NCBI GenBank assembly: GCA_018303025.1
Contig: JAGVYZ010000020.1
Coordinates: 1 to 40,596, forward strand
Source: Candidatus Woesearchaeota archaeon
GTDB taxonomy: Archaea > Nanobdellota > Nanobdellia > SCGC-AAA011-G17 > GW2011-AR20
Direction of reading: 5' to 3'
Length of the DNA: 40,596 nt
Part shown: one piece after another, positions 25,638 to 34,895 of the stretch
Numbering within the stretch: position 1 is the first letter of the stretch
How the letters are laid out: each line of letters starts with the position of its first letter
Notes under the pieces: model-generated
Databases searched by the model: none
Seen by the model: only the letters and a program-made list of their open reading frames with translations
Told to the model about the DNA's origin: nothing
Program-made: the position numbers and the translations under genes

Positions 25638-26735
25638 CTACTCTTTGGTTACCCAATTACTTAAGAATTCTTTCCTGAATTTTTTGAAATTATTTTCTTT
25701 AATGTTTAATCTTATTTCTTTCATTAGGTTTGTAATATAATGAATATTATGATAAGTTGCTAGTTTGTATCCTACTCCTTCCTTGAATTTTAATTGATAT
25801 TGGATATATGCTCTGCTATAATTCTTGCAAACATAACAAGAACAGTTTTCATCTATTGGAGATTCATCTTTAAAAAATTCTTTTCTTAGAATATGGAGCT
25901 TGCCTTTTGATGTAAATAAATTGCCATGGCGTGCATTTTGTGTTGGGAAAACTGAATCAAAAATATCTATTCCTTCATTTACTGAATTTACAATATCTGG
26001 AGGAGAGCCTACACCCATTAAGTATCTTACTTTATCTTTTCTTAGATATTTTGCATGCAGTTTAATTGAATCAAACATTTTCTTTTTGCTTTCTCCTATG
26101 CATAAACCACCTAATGCCAATCCATCTACCTCTTTTTTATTAAAAAATTCTATGCTTTTTTTCCTTAAAGCAGGAAAAACAGAACCCTGGGTTATTCCAA
26201 ATAATAACTGTTTTTTATCTTTATGTGCTTTAATGCATCTATCTGCCCAAGCATGAGTTAGTTTAACTGCATCTTTTACACTTTCATAATCTTGACCATA
26301 TTCAGGCAAGTTATCTAAACACATTACTACATCTGCTCCTATTTTTTCCTGGACTTCCATTGATTTTTCTGGAGTGAAATTAAATTTTTTCCCATCAAAC
26401 GGACTTTTGAAATTTATTCCTTGTTCATTGTAATCAATTAAAAAAGCTGGCCTTAACATTTGGAAGCCACCAGAATCAGTGAAAATTACATTATGAAACT
26501 TCATGAAATTATGCAATCCTTTAAATTTTTCAATTACTTCTAAACCTGGTCTTAAATATAAAACCAATGAATTTGAGATTATTGCTGGTGTTCCTATTGT
26601 TTCTAATTCTATACTTGATAAATGCTTTACAGATGCTTTTGTAGCTACTGGCATAAAGAAAGGTGTTTCAATTTCACCATGCCTTGTTTTGAATTTGCAG
26701 TTTCTTGCATTTTTTTCTTTAGATAAGATTTCCAT
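25638..26735 (-). CDS. tgt: tRNA-guanine transglycosylase, bacterial-type architecture
   Basis: TDSGGFQML, QNARHGNLFTSKGKL, zinc site CSCYVCKNYSRAYIQYQLKFKEGVGYKLATYHNIHYI; no C-terminal PUA extension. Confidence 0.93.
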   Translation of the reverse strand: MEILSKEKNARNCKFKTRHGEIETPFFMPVATKASVKHLSSIELETIGTPAIISNSLVLYLRPGLEVIEKFKGLHNFMKFHNVIFTDSGGFQMLRPAFLIDYNEQGINFKSPFDGKKFNFTPEKSMEVQEKIGADVVMCLDNLPEYGQDYESVKDAVKLTHAWADRCIKAHKDKKQLLFGITQGSVFPALRKKSIEFFNKKEVDGLALGGLCIGESKKKMFDSIKLHAKYLRKDKVRYLMGVGSPPDIVNSVNEGIDIFDSVFPTQNARHGNLFTSKGKLHILRKEFFKDESPIDENCSCYVCKNYSRAYIQYQLKFKEGVGYKLATYHNIHYITNLMKEIRLNIKENNFKKFRKEFLSNWVTKE

Positions 26736-26844
26736 GTAAAATATTATTTCTAATTATTTTTAAGACTAATTGTTTATGCATGAAAAGAAATTTAGATATT
26801 ATTTCATTTTCTGGTGGTGCTGAAAGAAATTTTAAAAAATAGAT

Positions 26845-27378
26845 TTAAGAAAAATCTTTAGTAGAGTCTATTATTTCTTTTACTTTATTTACAAATTTTA
26901 TTGCACTTGTTCTTAGAAATTCTGCTTCGTTTAAATCAAAAGTTTTTTGCGTTGAATAACTTGCTTTATTCCTCTTACCCTTTGCTTCAATATAGTAAAG
27001 AACCTCTTCTTTCTTTATTGTTATTTTTTCCAATGTTTCAATCTCTTCTTTATTCAATTCTTTTTTATAAAATTCTTTAATAAGGATAAGAAGTGTTGCT
27101 AAATGATCTTTTGTTGAATATCCTTTCAAAGCACAAAGTGCTAAAGAAGCATGGTAAATAGAATAATAAGTGCTTACGATAGCCCAATCATTAAACTCTT
27201 TTAATTCTAAAGTTGATTTTGCAAATTTTAAGTTATGGTCTGTTTTTTCGATATGACCTTTTACAAGCTCTTGAATTTCTGTTTCTTTTTTTACTTTCTT
27301 TGATTTAAGATATTTTTGAAAATCTTTGATTCTTCTTTTTTCATCTTCAAGCCAAATATCCCATATTTCTTTAGCCAT
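26845..27378 (-). CDS. HEPN domain protein, partner of MNT
   Basis: NLKFAKSTLELKEFNDWAIVSTYYSIYHASLALCALKGYSTKDH. Confidence 0.8.
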   Translation of the reverse strand: MAKEIWDIWLEDEKRRIKDFQKYLKSKKVKKETEIQELVKGHIEKTDHNLKFAKSTLELKEFNDWAIVSTYYSIYHASLALCALKGYSTKDHLATLLILIKEFYKKELNKEEIETLEKITIKKEEVLYYIEAKGKRNKASYSTQKTFDLNEAEFLRTSAIKFVNKVKEIIDSTKDFS

Positions 27379-27997
27379 TTAACACCTCTTTGTAAAATTT
27401 ATCAAACCCTGTTATTGCAAATCCTGTTTTTATAGCATGAGTTATAACTTTATCCTCTTCTTTAAGTATTTGCTCTTTAAAATAGTCAAAGTCAACAATA
27501 AATGTTTGTATTTTAGTTCCTGTTATAGCTTCTATATCTTCTTTTAGTTTTGTGTCTTTTTTTTCTTTATTGTTATAAATGAGTAGAATATCTATATCGC
27601 TTTCTTTTGAAAACGTCCCCTTTGCAGTTGAGCCAAAGACTACGGCAATTAAAGGTTTAACTTTAAGATTATCTAAGAATTCATTAATTGCCCTTTTTCT
27701 TTCTGAAGGCAGATTATTAAATCTTTTATAATCAAAATAAGAAAAAATAAAGTATATAATTTTATTATTTGGATTGATTTTATAAAAGGTATTTCCTATT
27801 TTTTTAGTAGAAACTATTAAATTTTCTAGATTCTTCAAATGTTTAAGAGTTGTATTTGGTGTTAAATTAGTTTCCCTTAATATTTCACTAAAATATAATT
27901 CTTTATTTCTGTTTCTATAAAAACATTCTAGTATTTTTTCCTTTCCTTTCCCAAACAAACTATCTTTATTGTTCATTTTATGTATAATCTTGTTCAT
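27371..27997 (-). CDS. MNT-family nucleotidyltransferase with N-terminal winged helix
   Basis: VVFGSTAKGTFSKESDIDILLIY (GSxxxGxxxxxSDIDLL motif); N-terminal HTH. Confidence 0.88.
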   Translation of the reverse strand: MNKIIHKMNNKDSLFGKGKEKILECFYRNRNKELYFSEILRETNLTPNTTLKHLKNLENLIVSTKKIGNTFYKINPNNKIIYFIFSYFDYKRFNNLPSERKRAINEFLDNLKVKPLIAVVFGSTAKGTFSKESDIDILLIYNNKEKKDTKLKEDIEAITGTKIQTFIVDFDYFKEQILKEEDKVITHAIKTGFAITGFDKFYKEVLNG

Positions 27998-28071
27998 TTT
28001 ATGTACTTATAAGCTTTTGGATTAGGTATGAAAAGAAATTAAGCATTAATCAGATTAGAAGAAATTTATAG

Positions 28072-28986
28072 TTAATGTTGATTTAATCTTCCTAATATTT
28101 GTATTAGGCTATTTCTAACTTTTCTTTTTATTTTTGGATCGAGTTCCCAATAATGTACATCCCAAGTTCTTCTATCTTCGTCATCTGAATTAACATATCC
28201 TGTTCCTAAAATTTCAGGAATTCCTGTTGGTTTTCCTCTTAGAACTATTGGAAAATCTAATTTGTCTTCAAGAATTGGAGCTGGATAAATTGTAAAGTGA
28301 TTTTTTGTCGGATTAAACTCAAAATATGGAACTATTTCCTGATTATTTATTTTAATTGCAGCTTTTTGAACTCTTCTTCCATGTGACCATTGTCTAATAA
28401 GATTTTCATAGAATTTGTCTGGATTTATTGGACATACTAAAATTGGCAATGGTTCTTCTGGTAAATCAAATCTTGCTGTTTGATAACAAACAGGTCGATC
28501 TCCAAAAATAAAAGGATACCAAAATAAGAAATCACTTTGTTGTTCTATTACAACTCCTCTTATATGAGGGTTATGATAAATTGAGAGTGGTGATGATGAA
28601 ATTGATTTTTTAGAATTGCGTGCAAATTCTAACTCATCCCAACCATTTTGTTTACCATTAATATTATATGATTCATAATGAGACATTGGTTTTACTGAAA
28701 CAAAACAAGGAACAGTTAATCCAAACATATTTACATCTTTGATAATTATTGGAACATTATCTTTTGGCCATACTTTTAATTCTGCAACTTTTTTTTCTTC
28801 TACTTTAGCATGATTATAAGGCGAGGGAATTAGAGTATATGGAAAAGAAACAGTTTGCAAAGTTGAATCAAATTCTTCTTGAGAATAAACTCTTCTTCCT
28901 TCGAAACCTAATTGCCACCAGAGAACATCTCTTTTATCTATAATACCCTTATTTTTTAATTCATTAAGCAAATTCTTATCAATCAT
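28072..28986 (-). CDS. Hypothetical protein
   Basis: 304 aa ORF in a minus-strand gene cluster. Confidence 0.65.
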   Translation of the reverse strand: MIDKNLLNELKNKGIIDKRDVLWWQLGFEGRRVYSQEEFDSTLQTVSFPYTLIPSPYNHAKVEEKKVAELKVWPKDNVPIIIKDVNMFGLTVPCFVSVKPMSHYESYNINGKQNGWDELEFARNSKKSISSSPLSIYHNPHIRGVVIEQQSDFLFWYPFIFGDRPVCYQTARFDLPEEPLPILVCPINPDKFYENLIRQWSHGRRVQKAAIKINNQEIVPYFEFNPTKNHFTIYPAPILEDKLDFPIVLRGKPTGIPEILGTGYVNSDDEDRRTWDVHYWELDPKIKRKVRNSLIQILGRLNQH

Positions 28987-28987
28987 T

Positions 28988-29485
28988 TTAAATATAATCT
29001 AAAGGATTTATTCCATATTGTTTCTCCAAATGGGTTCTTGCTCCTTTTAATCTTTGAATCAAACTAGGAACTTCTCTTAATTCTGGAACTATGTAAATTT
29101 TTGTGTCGGGAATACGACCTCTCATATCTGGATTTATCCAAAATGCAGTAATTCCTAGTTTGTCTGCTAAAGAAGCTTCTTCTCGCGATCTAGTAATTAA
29201 AACATCTTCTTGATGTAATTTTTTTAATATGCTTTCTACTGTAAAATCAACTACCAAGCATTCTTTGTTTAATGGGCTATCTGCATACCATGGTTTTGTT
29301 TGTTTTTCTGTATTGTGAAGAAAAATTTTTGTTTTGCGCATTCCTTTTTTGGAAGCAATGATAACATTGCCGTAGGCTGGCAAGGTGCTTAGAGTAAGAA
29401 CACTTCCTGGAATTCTTTTACCTCTATCTAAAATTATACCTTCAGATTGCACTAACACATTCACTTTCTTCTCCCCCTGAATCAT
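28988..29485 (-). CDS. Hypothetical protein
   Basis: 165 aa ORF, adjacent to 28072..28986. Confidence 0.6.
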   Translation of the reverse strand: MIQGEKKVNVLVQSEGIILDRGKRIPGSVLTLSTLPAYGNVIIASKKGMRKTKIFLHNTEKQTKPWYADSPLNKECLVVDFTVESILKKLHQEDVLITRSREEASLADKLGITAFWINPDMRGRIPDTKIYIVPELREVPSLIQRLKGARTHLEKQYGINPLDYI

Positions 29486-29759
29486 TTATTATTTTATTTT
29501 CTATTGCTTCTATGTTTTCTGGTTTTCCTTCTAATTTTATTTTAATCTTTGTTTGTTCCTGGGATTTTTTTTCGTAAGTAACTTCTACTTCATAATCATT
29601 TAAGTACCATACATGGGTTATTGGTTTTGCTCCTTGTTTTTTCTCTACTGAAACATTTAAAGAATGAGGAACATTTGAAATATATCTTGAAAAATTTTCA
29701 TGACTCCAAAAGCCTTCTCCTATATCATGATAAATAACCTTAATGATTATATTTTTCAT
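29442..29759 (-). CDS. Hypothetical protein
   Basis: 105 aa ORF overlapping the downstream gene. Confidence 0.55.
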   Translation of the reverse strand: MKNIIIKVIYHDIGEGFWSHENFSRYISNVPHSLNVSVEKKQGAKPITHVWYLNDYEVEVTYEKKSQEQTKIKIKLEGKPENIEAIENKIINDSGGEESECVSAI

Positions 29760-29876
29760 GTTTTATGTAGAATTTTCTTATTTATAAATTTATGTTTTGG
29801 AACCACTCTAAAATGGTAAAGTTTAAATATAAGAAGCGTGCTAAAATAATAAGCAAAAAGAGTGAAGGGGTAAAAA

Positions 29877-30005
29877 ATGCAGGCTATATGCAAAGAATGT
29901 GGAGCAATATATACAATTGAAGGAAACTTGCCAGAAGAATTTTCTTGTTTCTGCAAGTCAGAGGAATTTAAAATTATAAATGAAGGGATTGAGCTAACTG
30001 CGTAA
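29877..30005 (+). CDS. Small zinc-ribbon protein (42 aa)
   Basis: MQAICKECGAIYTIEGNLPEEFSCFCKSEEFKIINEGIELTA*; CxxC...CxC pairs; Shine-Dalgarno-like gaagggg upstream. Confidence 0.6.
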   Translation: MQAICKECGAIYTIEGNLPEEFSCFCKSEEFKIINEGIELTA

Positions 30006-30104
30006 GGACTGCGTCCTTCACGAACCTGCAAAAATTCTTTCTTTTTATTTAACTTTAAAGTAAATACATTAATTTTATAAAAGAATTAATCAATTAATTT
30101 CTTA

Positions 30105-31127
30105 ATGCCACAACCACCATTCATACAGTTAACAGGTATTTCAAAAATTTTTAACAAAAATATCGTATTGGAAGATTTAAATTTGAGTGTTGGTTATGGT
30201 GAAATTCTAGGAATAATTGGAAAATCTGGTTCTGGAAAAACAACATTGTTAAATATTATTATTGGATTTCTAAAACCAGACAAGGGAAGTGTTATTTTTC
30301 AATCAAGAAATATTCACAAGGATGAAATTAATGTTGATACTCAATTTGGTTTTGCCTCTCAAGAGTTTTCTTTTTATGATAAATTAACTGTTGATGAAAA
30401 CTTAAGGTATTTTGGAAGTCTGTACAAAATAAAGGATAAAACATTAGACCAGAGGATACCTGAATTATTAAAATTTGTTGACTTGGAAGACAAGAGAAAT
30501 TTACTTGCAAGCAATTTGTCAACTGGAATGAAAAAAAGATTAGATATTGCCTGTTCATTAATTCATGATCCTAAAATATTAATTTTAGATGAACCCACAA
30601 GTGACTTGGATACTTTCTTGAGAAGAGATATTATTGCTTTATTAAAAAAAATCAATAAAGAAAAAGAGGTAACTATTGTTCTGACTTCTCATTTATTAGA
30701 TGAATTAGATATTTGCAACAGGATAGCTATTTTAAACAATAAACAAATTGTTGCTACTGGCAGTTCTGATGAATTAAAAGAAAAATGCTCAAATAATATG
30801 GAAATCATATTAGAAATTGCTTCTGGTAATTATGGTTATCTGCAAAAAATGTATAAATCTGATGACAGGGTTTCAAAATCATTAGTTAAAGATGGAAAAT
30901 TTATTTTATATACAAGCAAATCTGAAACAATATTAAGAGAATTATTATCTGAAATTAATTCTCATGGTGATAAATTATTAGATGTTGATGTTAACAAACC
31001 CAGCTTGAATGAAGTGTTTGAATATTTTGTAAATGCAAGCAATGAAAAAGCAATTGTTACTAAAAAAGAGGATAAAATAAAAAAGAAAAATGATAAGGAT
31101 ACTGGAGATAATAAAGAAGAATCTTAA
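30105..31127 (+). CDS. ABC transporter ATP-binding protein
   Basis: IIGKSGSGKTTLLN (Walker A), NLSTGMKKRLDIACSL (signature), KILILDEPTSDLD (Walker B). Confidence 0.95.
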   Translation: MPQPPFIQLTGISKIFNKNIVLEDLNLSVGYGEILGIIGKSGSGKTTLLNIIIGFLKPDKGSVIFQSRNIHKDEINVDTQFGFASQEFSFYDKLTVDENLRYFGSLYKIKDKTLDQRIPELLKFVDLEDKRNLLASNLSTGMKKRLDIACSLIHDPKILILDEPTSDLDTFLRRDIIALLKKINKEKEVTIVLTSHLLDELDICNRIAILNNKQIVATGSSDELKEKCSNNMEIILEIASGNYGYLQKMYKSDDRVSKSLVKDGKFILYTSKSETILRELLSEINSHGDKLLDVDVNKPSLNEVFEYFVNASNEKAIVTKKEDKIKKKNDKDTGDNKEES

Positions 31128-32562
31128 ATTATTGGTAAGAAGCAAGACATCTGCTTTAATTGTCTTAGTTGGACCTTTATTATTAATGTTGTTAATGGGG
31201 TTAGCTTTTAATTCATCATCTGCTTTAGATATTAAAGTAGGAACTTATTCTGAATCTTATTCTGAATTATCAACTGGAATTAAAACACAATTACAAGATG
31301 ATTCTTTTAAAGTTGTTGAGATGAGCTCTGAACAAAATTGTTTAGATGCTGTAAAAAGAGGAGATGTTCATATTTGTGTTGTATTTCCAAAAGATTTATC
31401 TGTACAATCTACTGAAAATGTAATTTTTCATGTTGATAAAACAAGAATGAATCTGGTTTATCTTGTTATTAATAGTATCTCAAATAAATTATCTGTAAAG
31501 TCATCTGAATTAAGCACTGCTTTAACAACTACTTTGGTTAATGCTGTAAATAATATCAATAGTGATGTTACTGGAAATTCAGAGAGTATTTCTCAATTAG
31601 GTGTCAACTTAAATCAGGCGGTAACTGAAGTAAATAATGCACAAGGTGCTTTGGCTAATATACAAATGCCTAATCTAACTGAAATTATGGAAGGAAATAT
31701 GAGTGATGATGTTTTGGGTGACCTTAAAAGTGCACAGACTAAAATAGACAATTTCTTTGCTATGAAAGGAAACATTGACACTGCTATAAATTCTGCTAAA
31801 GAGAATTTAAATACTGCTTCTACCAATAACCAAAAAGTGCAGGATGTTGTAAAAAAAATAAATGATAATATCAATTCTATACAAATTAAAGAAGTTTCTA
31901 AAATCGTCACTCCTATTAAAACTGAAATAAAACCTATTGCTGCTGAAAAAACATATTTGGATTCTTCTCTTCCTTCTGTTTTAATGCTTGTTCTATTATT
32001 TGCAGGTGTATTTTTAGCTTCAACAATTATTATTTCTGAGAAGACCTCCAGAGCTTATTTCAGGAATTTTATAACTCCCACTAATTATGCAATATTTTTG
32101 ATTGGAAATTATTTATCTAATCTCCTTGTTTTAATATTGCAAACATTAGTAATCTTTGCTGTAATGTTTTCTGTTACTAAATTCCTGCCTTCATCTGGTG
32201 CTATTTTAAATTTGTTTATTATTATTTTATTAGTAAGCTCTGTATTTATATTACTTGGAATGTTAATTGGCTACTTGTTTAAAAATGAGGAGACAGCTAC
32301 TATTGGAAGCATTACAATAAGCTTTGTTTTGATATTTTTTTCAAACATAATTTTACCTACTGAAACATTACCTGCTACTATAAGAAGCATTGTCAACTTT
32401 AATCCTGTCATGCTTGGAGAAACTGCTTTGAGAAGAACATTATTATTTGAAGAAAGCTTAAGTTCAATTAGTCTGCATATTTATGTTTTATTAGGGTATG
32501 TTGTACTTTTATTTGTTTTAGTTTATCTAGCTAGAGAGTTGACTAAAAGAAGAGTTAACTAA
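31090..32562 (+). CDS. ABC-2 type transporter permease
   Basis: N-terminal TM, large extracytoplasmic region, C-terminal TM cluster; overlaps ATPase gene by 38 nt. Confidence 0.85.
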   Translation: MIRILEIIKKNLKLLVRSKTSALIVLVGPLLLMLLMGLAFNSSSALDIKVGTYSESYSELSTGIKTQLQDDSFKVVEMSSEQNCLDAVKRGDVHICVVFPKDLSVQSTENVIFHVDKTRMNLVYLVINSISNKLSVKSSELSTALTTTLVNAVNNINSDVTGNSESISQLGVNLNQAVTEVNNAQGALANIQMPNLTEIMEGNMSDDVLGDLKSAQTKIDNFFAMKGNIDTAINSAKENLNTASTNNQKVQDVVKKINDNINSIQIKEVSKIVTPIKTEIKPIAAEKTYLDSSLPSVLMLVLLFAGVFLASTIIISEKTSRAYFRNFITPTNYAIFLIGNYLSNLLVLILQTLVIFAVMFSVTKFLPSSGAILNLFIIILLVSSVFILLGMLIGYLFKNEETATIGSITISFVLIFFSNIILPTETLPATIRSIVNFNPVMLGETALRRTLLFEESLSSISLHIYVLLGYVVLLFVLVYLARELTKRRVN

Positions 32563-32580
32563 AGATAGATTTATAAATCT

Positions 32581-33150
32581 TTGATGATTTCTTATTACAT
32601 GATAGGCTGGATAATACTTGGGATTGTAGTCGTAATTATTGTTATATTTATTTATTACTATAATAGATTTATCAGCTTAGTTAATCAGATAGAGAATGCT
32701 TTATCTCAAATTGATGTTCAATTAAAAAAGAGAGCTGATTTAGTACCTAATTTAATTGAAGCTGTAAAAGGCTATATGAAGCATGAAAAAAGCATTATAA
32801 AAGAAGTTACTGATGCAAGAAAAGCTTTGGTTGGTGCTAAAGATTTGAATGGAAAATTAAAAGCAGGCGATAATTTACAAAATGCATTAAAATCAATATT
32901 TGCTATTGCTGAAAATTATCCTAACTTAAAAGCTAATGAGAATTTCTTGCAATTGCAAAATGAATTAAGTTCTATTGAAGACAAGGTTGCTTATTCAAGG
33001 CAATATTACAATGACGGAATAATGAGTTATAATTTGATTAATACAACTATTCCTGGTGTATGGTTTGCTTCTCTTTATGGTTTTAAGAAGAAAGATTACT
33101 TGCAAATAAAAGAAGTAGAGAGAGAAGTTGTAAAGGTTAAGTTTGAGTAA
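32581..33150 (+). CDS. LemA family protein
   Basis: YNRFISLVNQIENALSQIDVQLKKRADLVPNLIEAVKGYMKHEKSIIKEVTDAR; YNDGIMSYNLINTTIPGVWFASLYGF. Confidence 0.95.
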   Translation: MMISYYMIGWIILGIVVVIIVIFIYYYNRFISLVNQIENALSQIDVQLKKRADLVPNLIEAVKGYMKHEKSIIKEVTDARKALVGAKDLNGKLKAGDNLQNALKSIFAIAENYPNLKANENFLQLQNELSSIEDKVAYSRQYYNDGIMSYNLINTTIPGVWFASLYGFKKKDYLQIKEVEREVVKVKFE

Positions 33151-33280
33151 TTTTAACTAACTCCTCTGTAGAATAAATGATTATTTTTGATTGTTTTTTT
33201 AATTCTTTTTTAAAATCTTCTGTTTTTCCTGATTTTATTAGTATAGAAAATAGAATATTAGCGTCTATAACTAAATCCAT
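33137..33280 (-). pseudogene. Truncated PIN-domain toxin (VapC-like)
   Basis: Own translation: MDLVIDANILFSILIKSGKTEDFKKELKKQSKIIIYSTEELVKITQT*; first PIN Asp segment only. Confidence 0.75.
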
Positions 33281-33281
33281 T

Positions 33282-33503
33282 TTAAGAAAGTCTTCTTTTT
33301 ACAAGATTCTTATTAAGCTCTCTTCCAAGCCTTAATGCGTCTTCTTCTGTAAATGTGCTCTTTGCCTTGAATTTTTTTATAAATTCTAAAGCTGTTATCT
33401 TTTCATCAAATGCTTCTCTCGCTACTGCACTCCAGTTTATTTCTGCAAAAGAATCCATTTTTTCCTTTAATTCAATTGGTATTGATAGTGTTACGTTTAC
33501 CAT
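33282..33503 (-). CDS. VapB-like antitoxin
   Basis: 73 aa MVNVTLSIPIELKEKMDSFAEINWSAVAREAF (RHH-type), directly upstream of the PIN remnant. Confidence 0.75.
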   Translation of the reverse strand: MVNVTLSIPIELKEKMDSFAEINWSAVAREAFDEKITALEFIKKFKAKSTFTEEDALRLGRELNKNLVKRRLS

Positions 33504-33572
33504 TTTTCTTATTTTGTGTGTATATGTGAAAATACGTGAGAATATTTAAATGTTTCGCTTTGTGGTTTTTTA

Positions 33573-34421
33573 CTAAGATAAACTAAAATCTTTTAAAAAT
33601 CTCCAAAACTGAGGCCAGCTTTTATTTACACATTCTGGATATTCTATTTTTATAGAATTTCTTTTTAACATTGCTACTGCCTGGATAACCCTATGGTCTC
33701 TTGAAGTTATTTCTTTTTGATGAAGTGCTAATTCCATTTCATTTATTCTATCACTTTCATGACCTCTTAGACTAGGCCATCTTTTTTCAGCTTCTTTATT
33801 TATTAATCCAAATGCTCTTGCAAAACAATAATCTTCTGCTTGTTCTGGAGTAAATTCTATTTTTCCTGTTTTTATATAATTTAAATAAGCTAATGCTTGG
33901 GCTAATATTGTCTCATCATATCTTGGCTCCCATAATTTGCCTTGTTTTCTTGCTTTTGTCCAGTGTTCTATTGCTTCATAAGTTGTTTGTAATTTATATG
34001 GTGGATTTATGATTCTTTGAGAATTTCCTAATAAAACAGATGCACTAGCCCATTGAGAAGTTCCATTATCTAATTCTAATAATTGCTCTAATGACCAATT
34101 TGTTATTTCTGGATTATTACAGATTTTTCTATCTTTAAGTGTGCCTTGAAGAATAAATCTTTTATCTAACCCTAATTTCCATGAAGCAAACCTCAAAAAT
34201 CTGTATAATGTTCCTGATTCTCCTACATCAATTGGGGTATTTTCCTTCCATTGAATAGAGGCATGATAAAGTGATTTTAAATCATCACTTAATTTTTCAT
34301 AATGTTGCTGTAAAAAATTTATGCAATCAGAATAATTATTAATTAAATCTAAGACACCAATTCTTATCATCCATGATTTATCTAAAGGAATATAATCTTT
34401 TTTTATTAAATCATTTTTCAT
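33573..34421 (-). CDS. Hypothetical protein
   Basis: 282 aa ORF. Confidence 0.6.
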   Translation of the reverse strand: MKNDLIKKDYIPLDKSWMIRIGVLDLINNYSDCINFLQQHYEKLSDDLKSLYHASIQWKENTPIDVGESGTLYRFLRFASWKLGLDKRFILQGTLKDRKICNNPEITNWSLEQLLELDNGTSQWASASVLLGNSQRIINPPYKLQTTYEAIEHWTKARKQGKLWEPRYDETILAQALAYLNYIKTGKIEFTPEQAEDYCFARAFGLINKEAEKRWPSLRGHESDRINEMELALHQKEITSRDHRVIQAVAMLKRNSIKIEYPECVNKSWPQFWRFLKDFSLS

Positions 34422-34498
34422 AACTTTGAGAAGTACAATAAACTTTAAAATGTACTGATTATCTAAAAGTTTAACATTTATTAAATTTGCAAAAGTTT

Positions 34499-34834
34499 TT
34501 ATTTTTTCCTAAGTTCTTCTCTTAAATGATAAGCAAGTTGAACTCCTAATATCCTAAATTCTTCAGAAGATAAAGGTGTTCTAATTTTAACTAAATCAAA
34601 AGTATCTGTAATATCTGGCTTTGATATTGTTGTTATTCTGTCTCCTTTTTTGAATTCCTTTGCTATTGTTCCAATTAGTCTATGTAAATTATCATCTGTA
34701 AATGGATGGCCTTCAAAATAAACACCTTCTACAGGAGGTATGACTTCACATTCATATTTTATATCTTGAGTAAAACTATCACTGCCTAAATTTGGAACTA
34801 TTGTTTCCACTCTTGAAAATAAGTATTCTTGCAT
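34499..34834 (-). CDS. Hypothetical protein
   Basis: 111 aa ORF. Confidence 0.55.
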   Translation of the reverse strand: MQEYLFSRVETIVPNLGSDSFTQDIKYECEVIPPVEGVYFEGHPFTDDNLHRLIGTIAKEFKKGDRITTISKPDITDTFDLVKIRTPLSSEEFRILGVQLAYHLREELRKK

Positions 34835-34895
34835 TTAAGTATTAAAACCTAAAAATTTATAAGTGTATTCAAAACAAAACCTATAAAAAGGAATA

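Noticed and set aside
30004-30018. AAGGAC-TGC-GTCCTT hairpin as an intrinsic terminator
   Set aside because: Short stem with no following T-tract; overlaps the stop of the small Zn-ribbon gene; could be chance.
29756-30031. Minus ORFs 29756..30031, 30328..30558, 31614..31910, 35375..35671, 38956..39252, 39484..39732
   Set aside because: Antisense to the small Zn ribbon, ABC transporter, HtpX and oxidoreductase genes.
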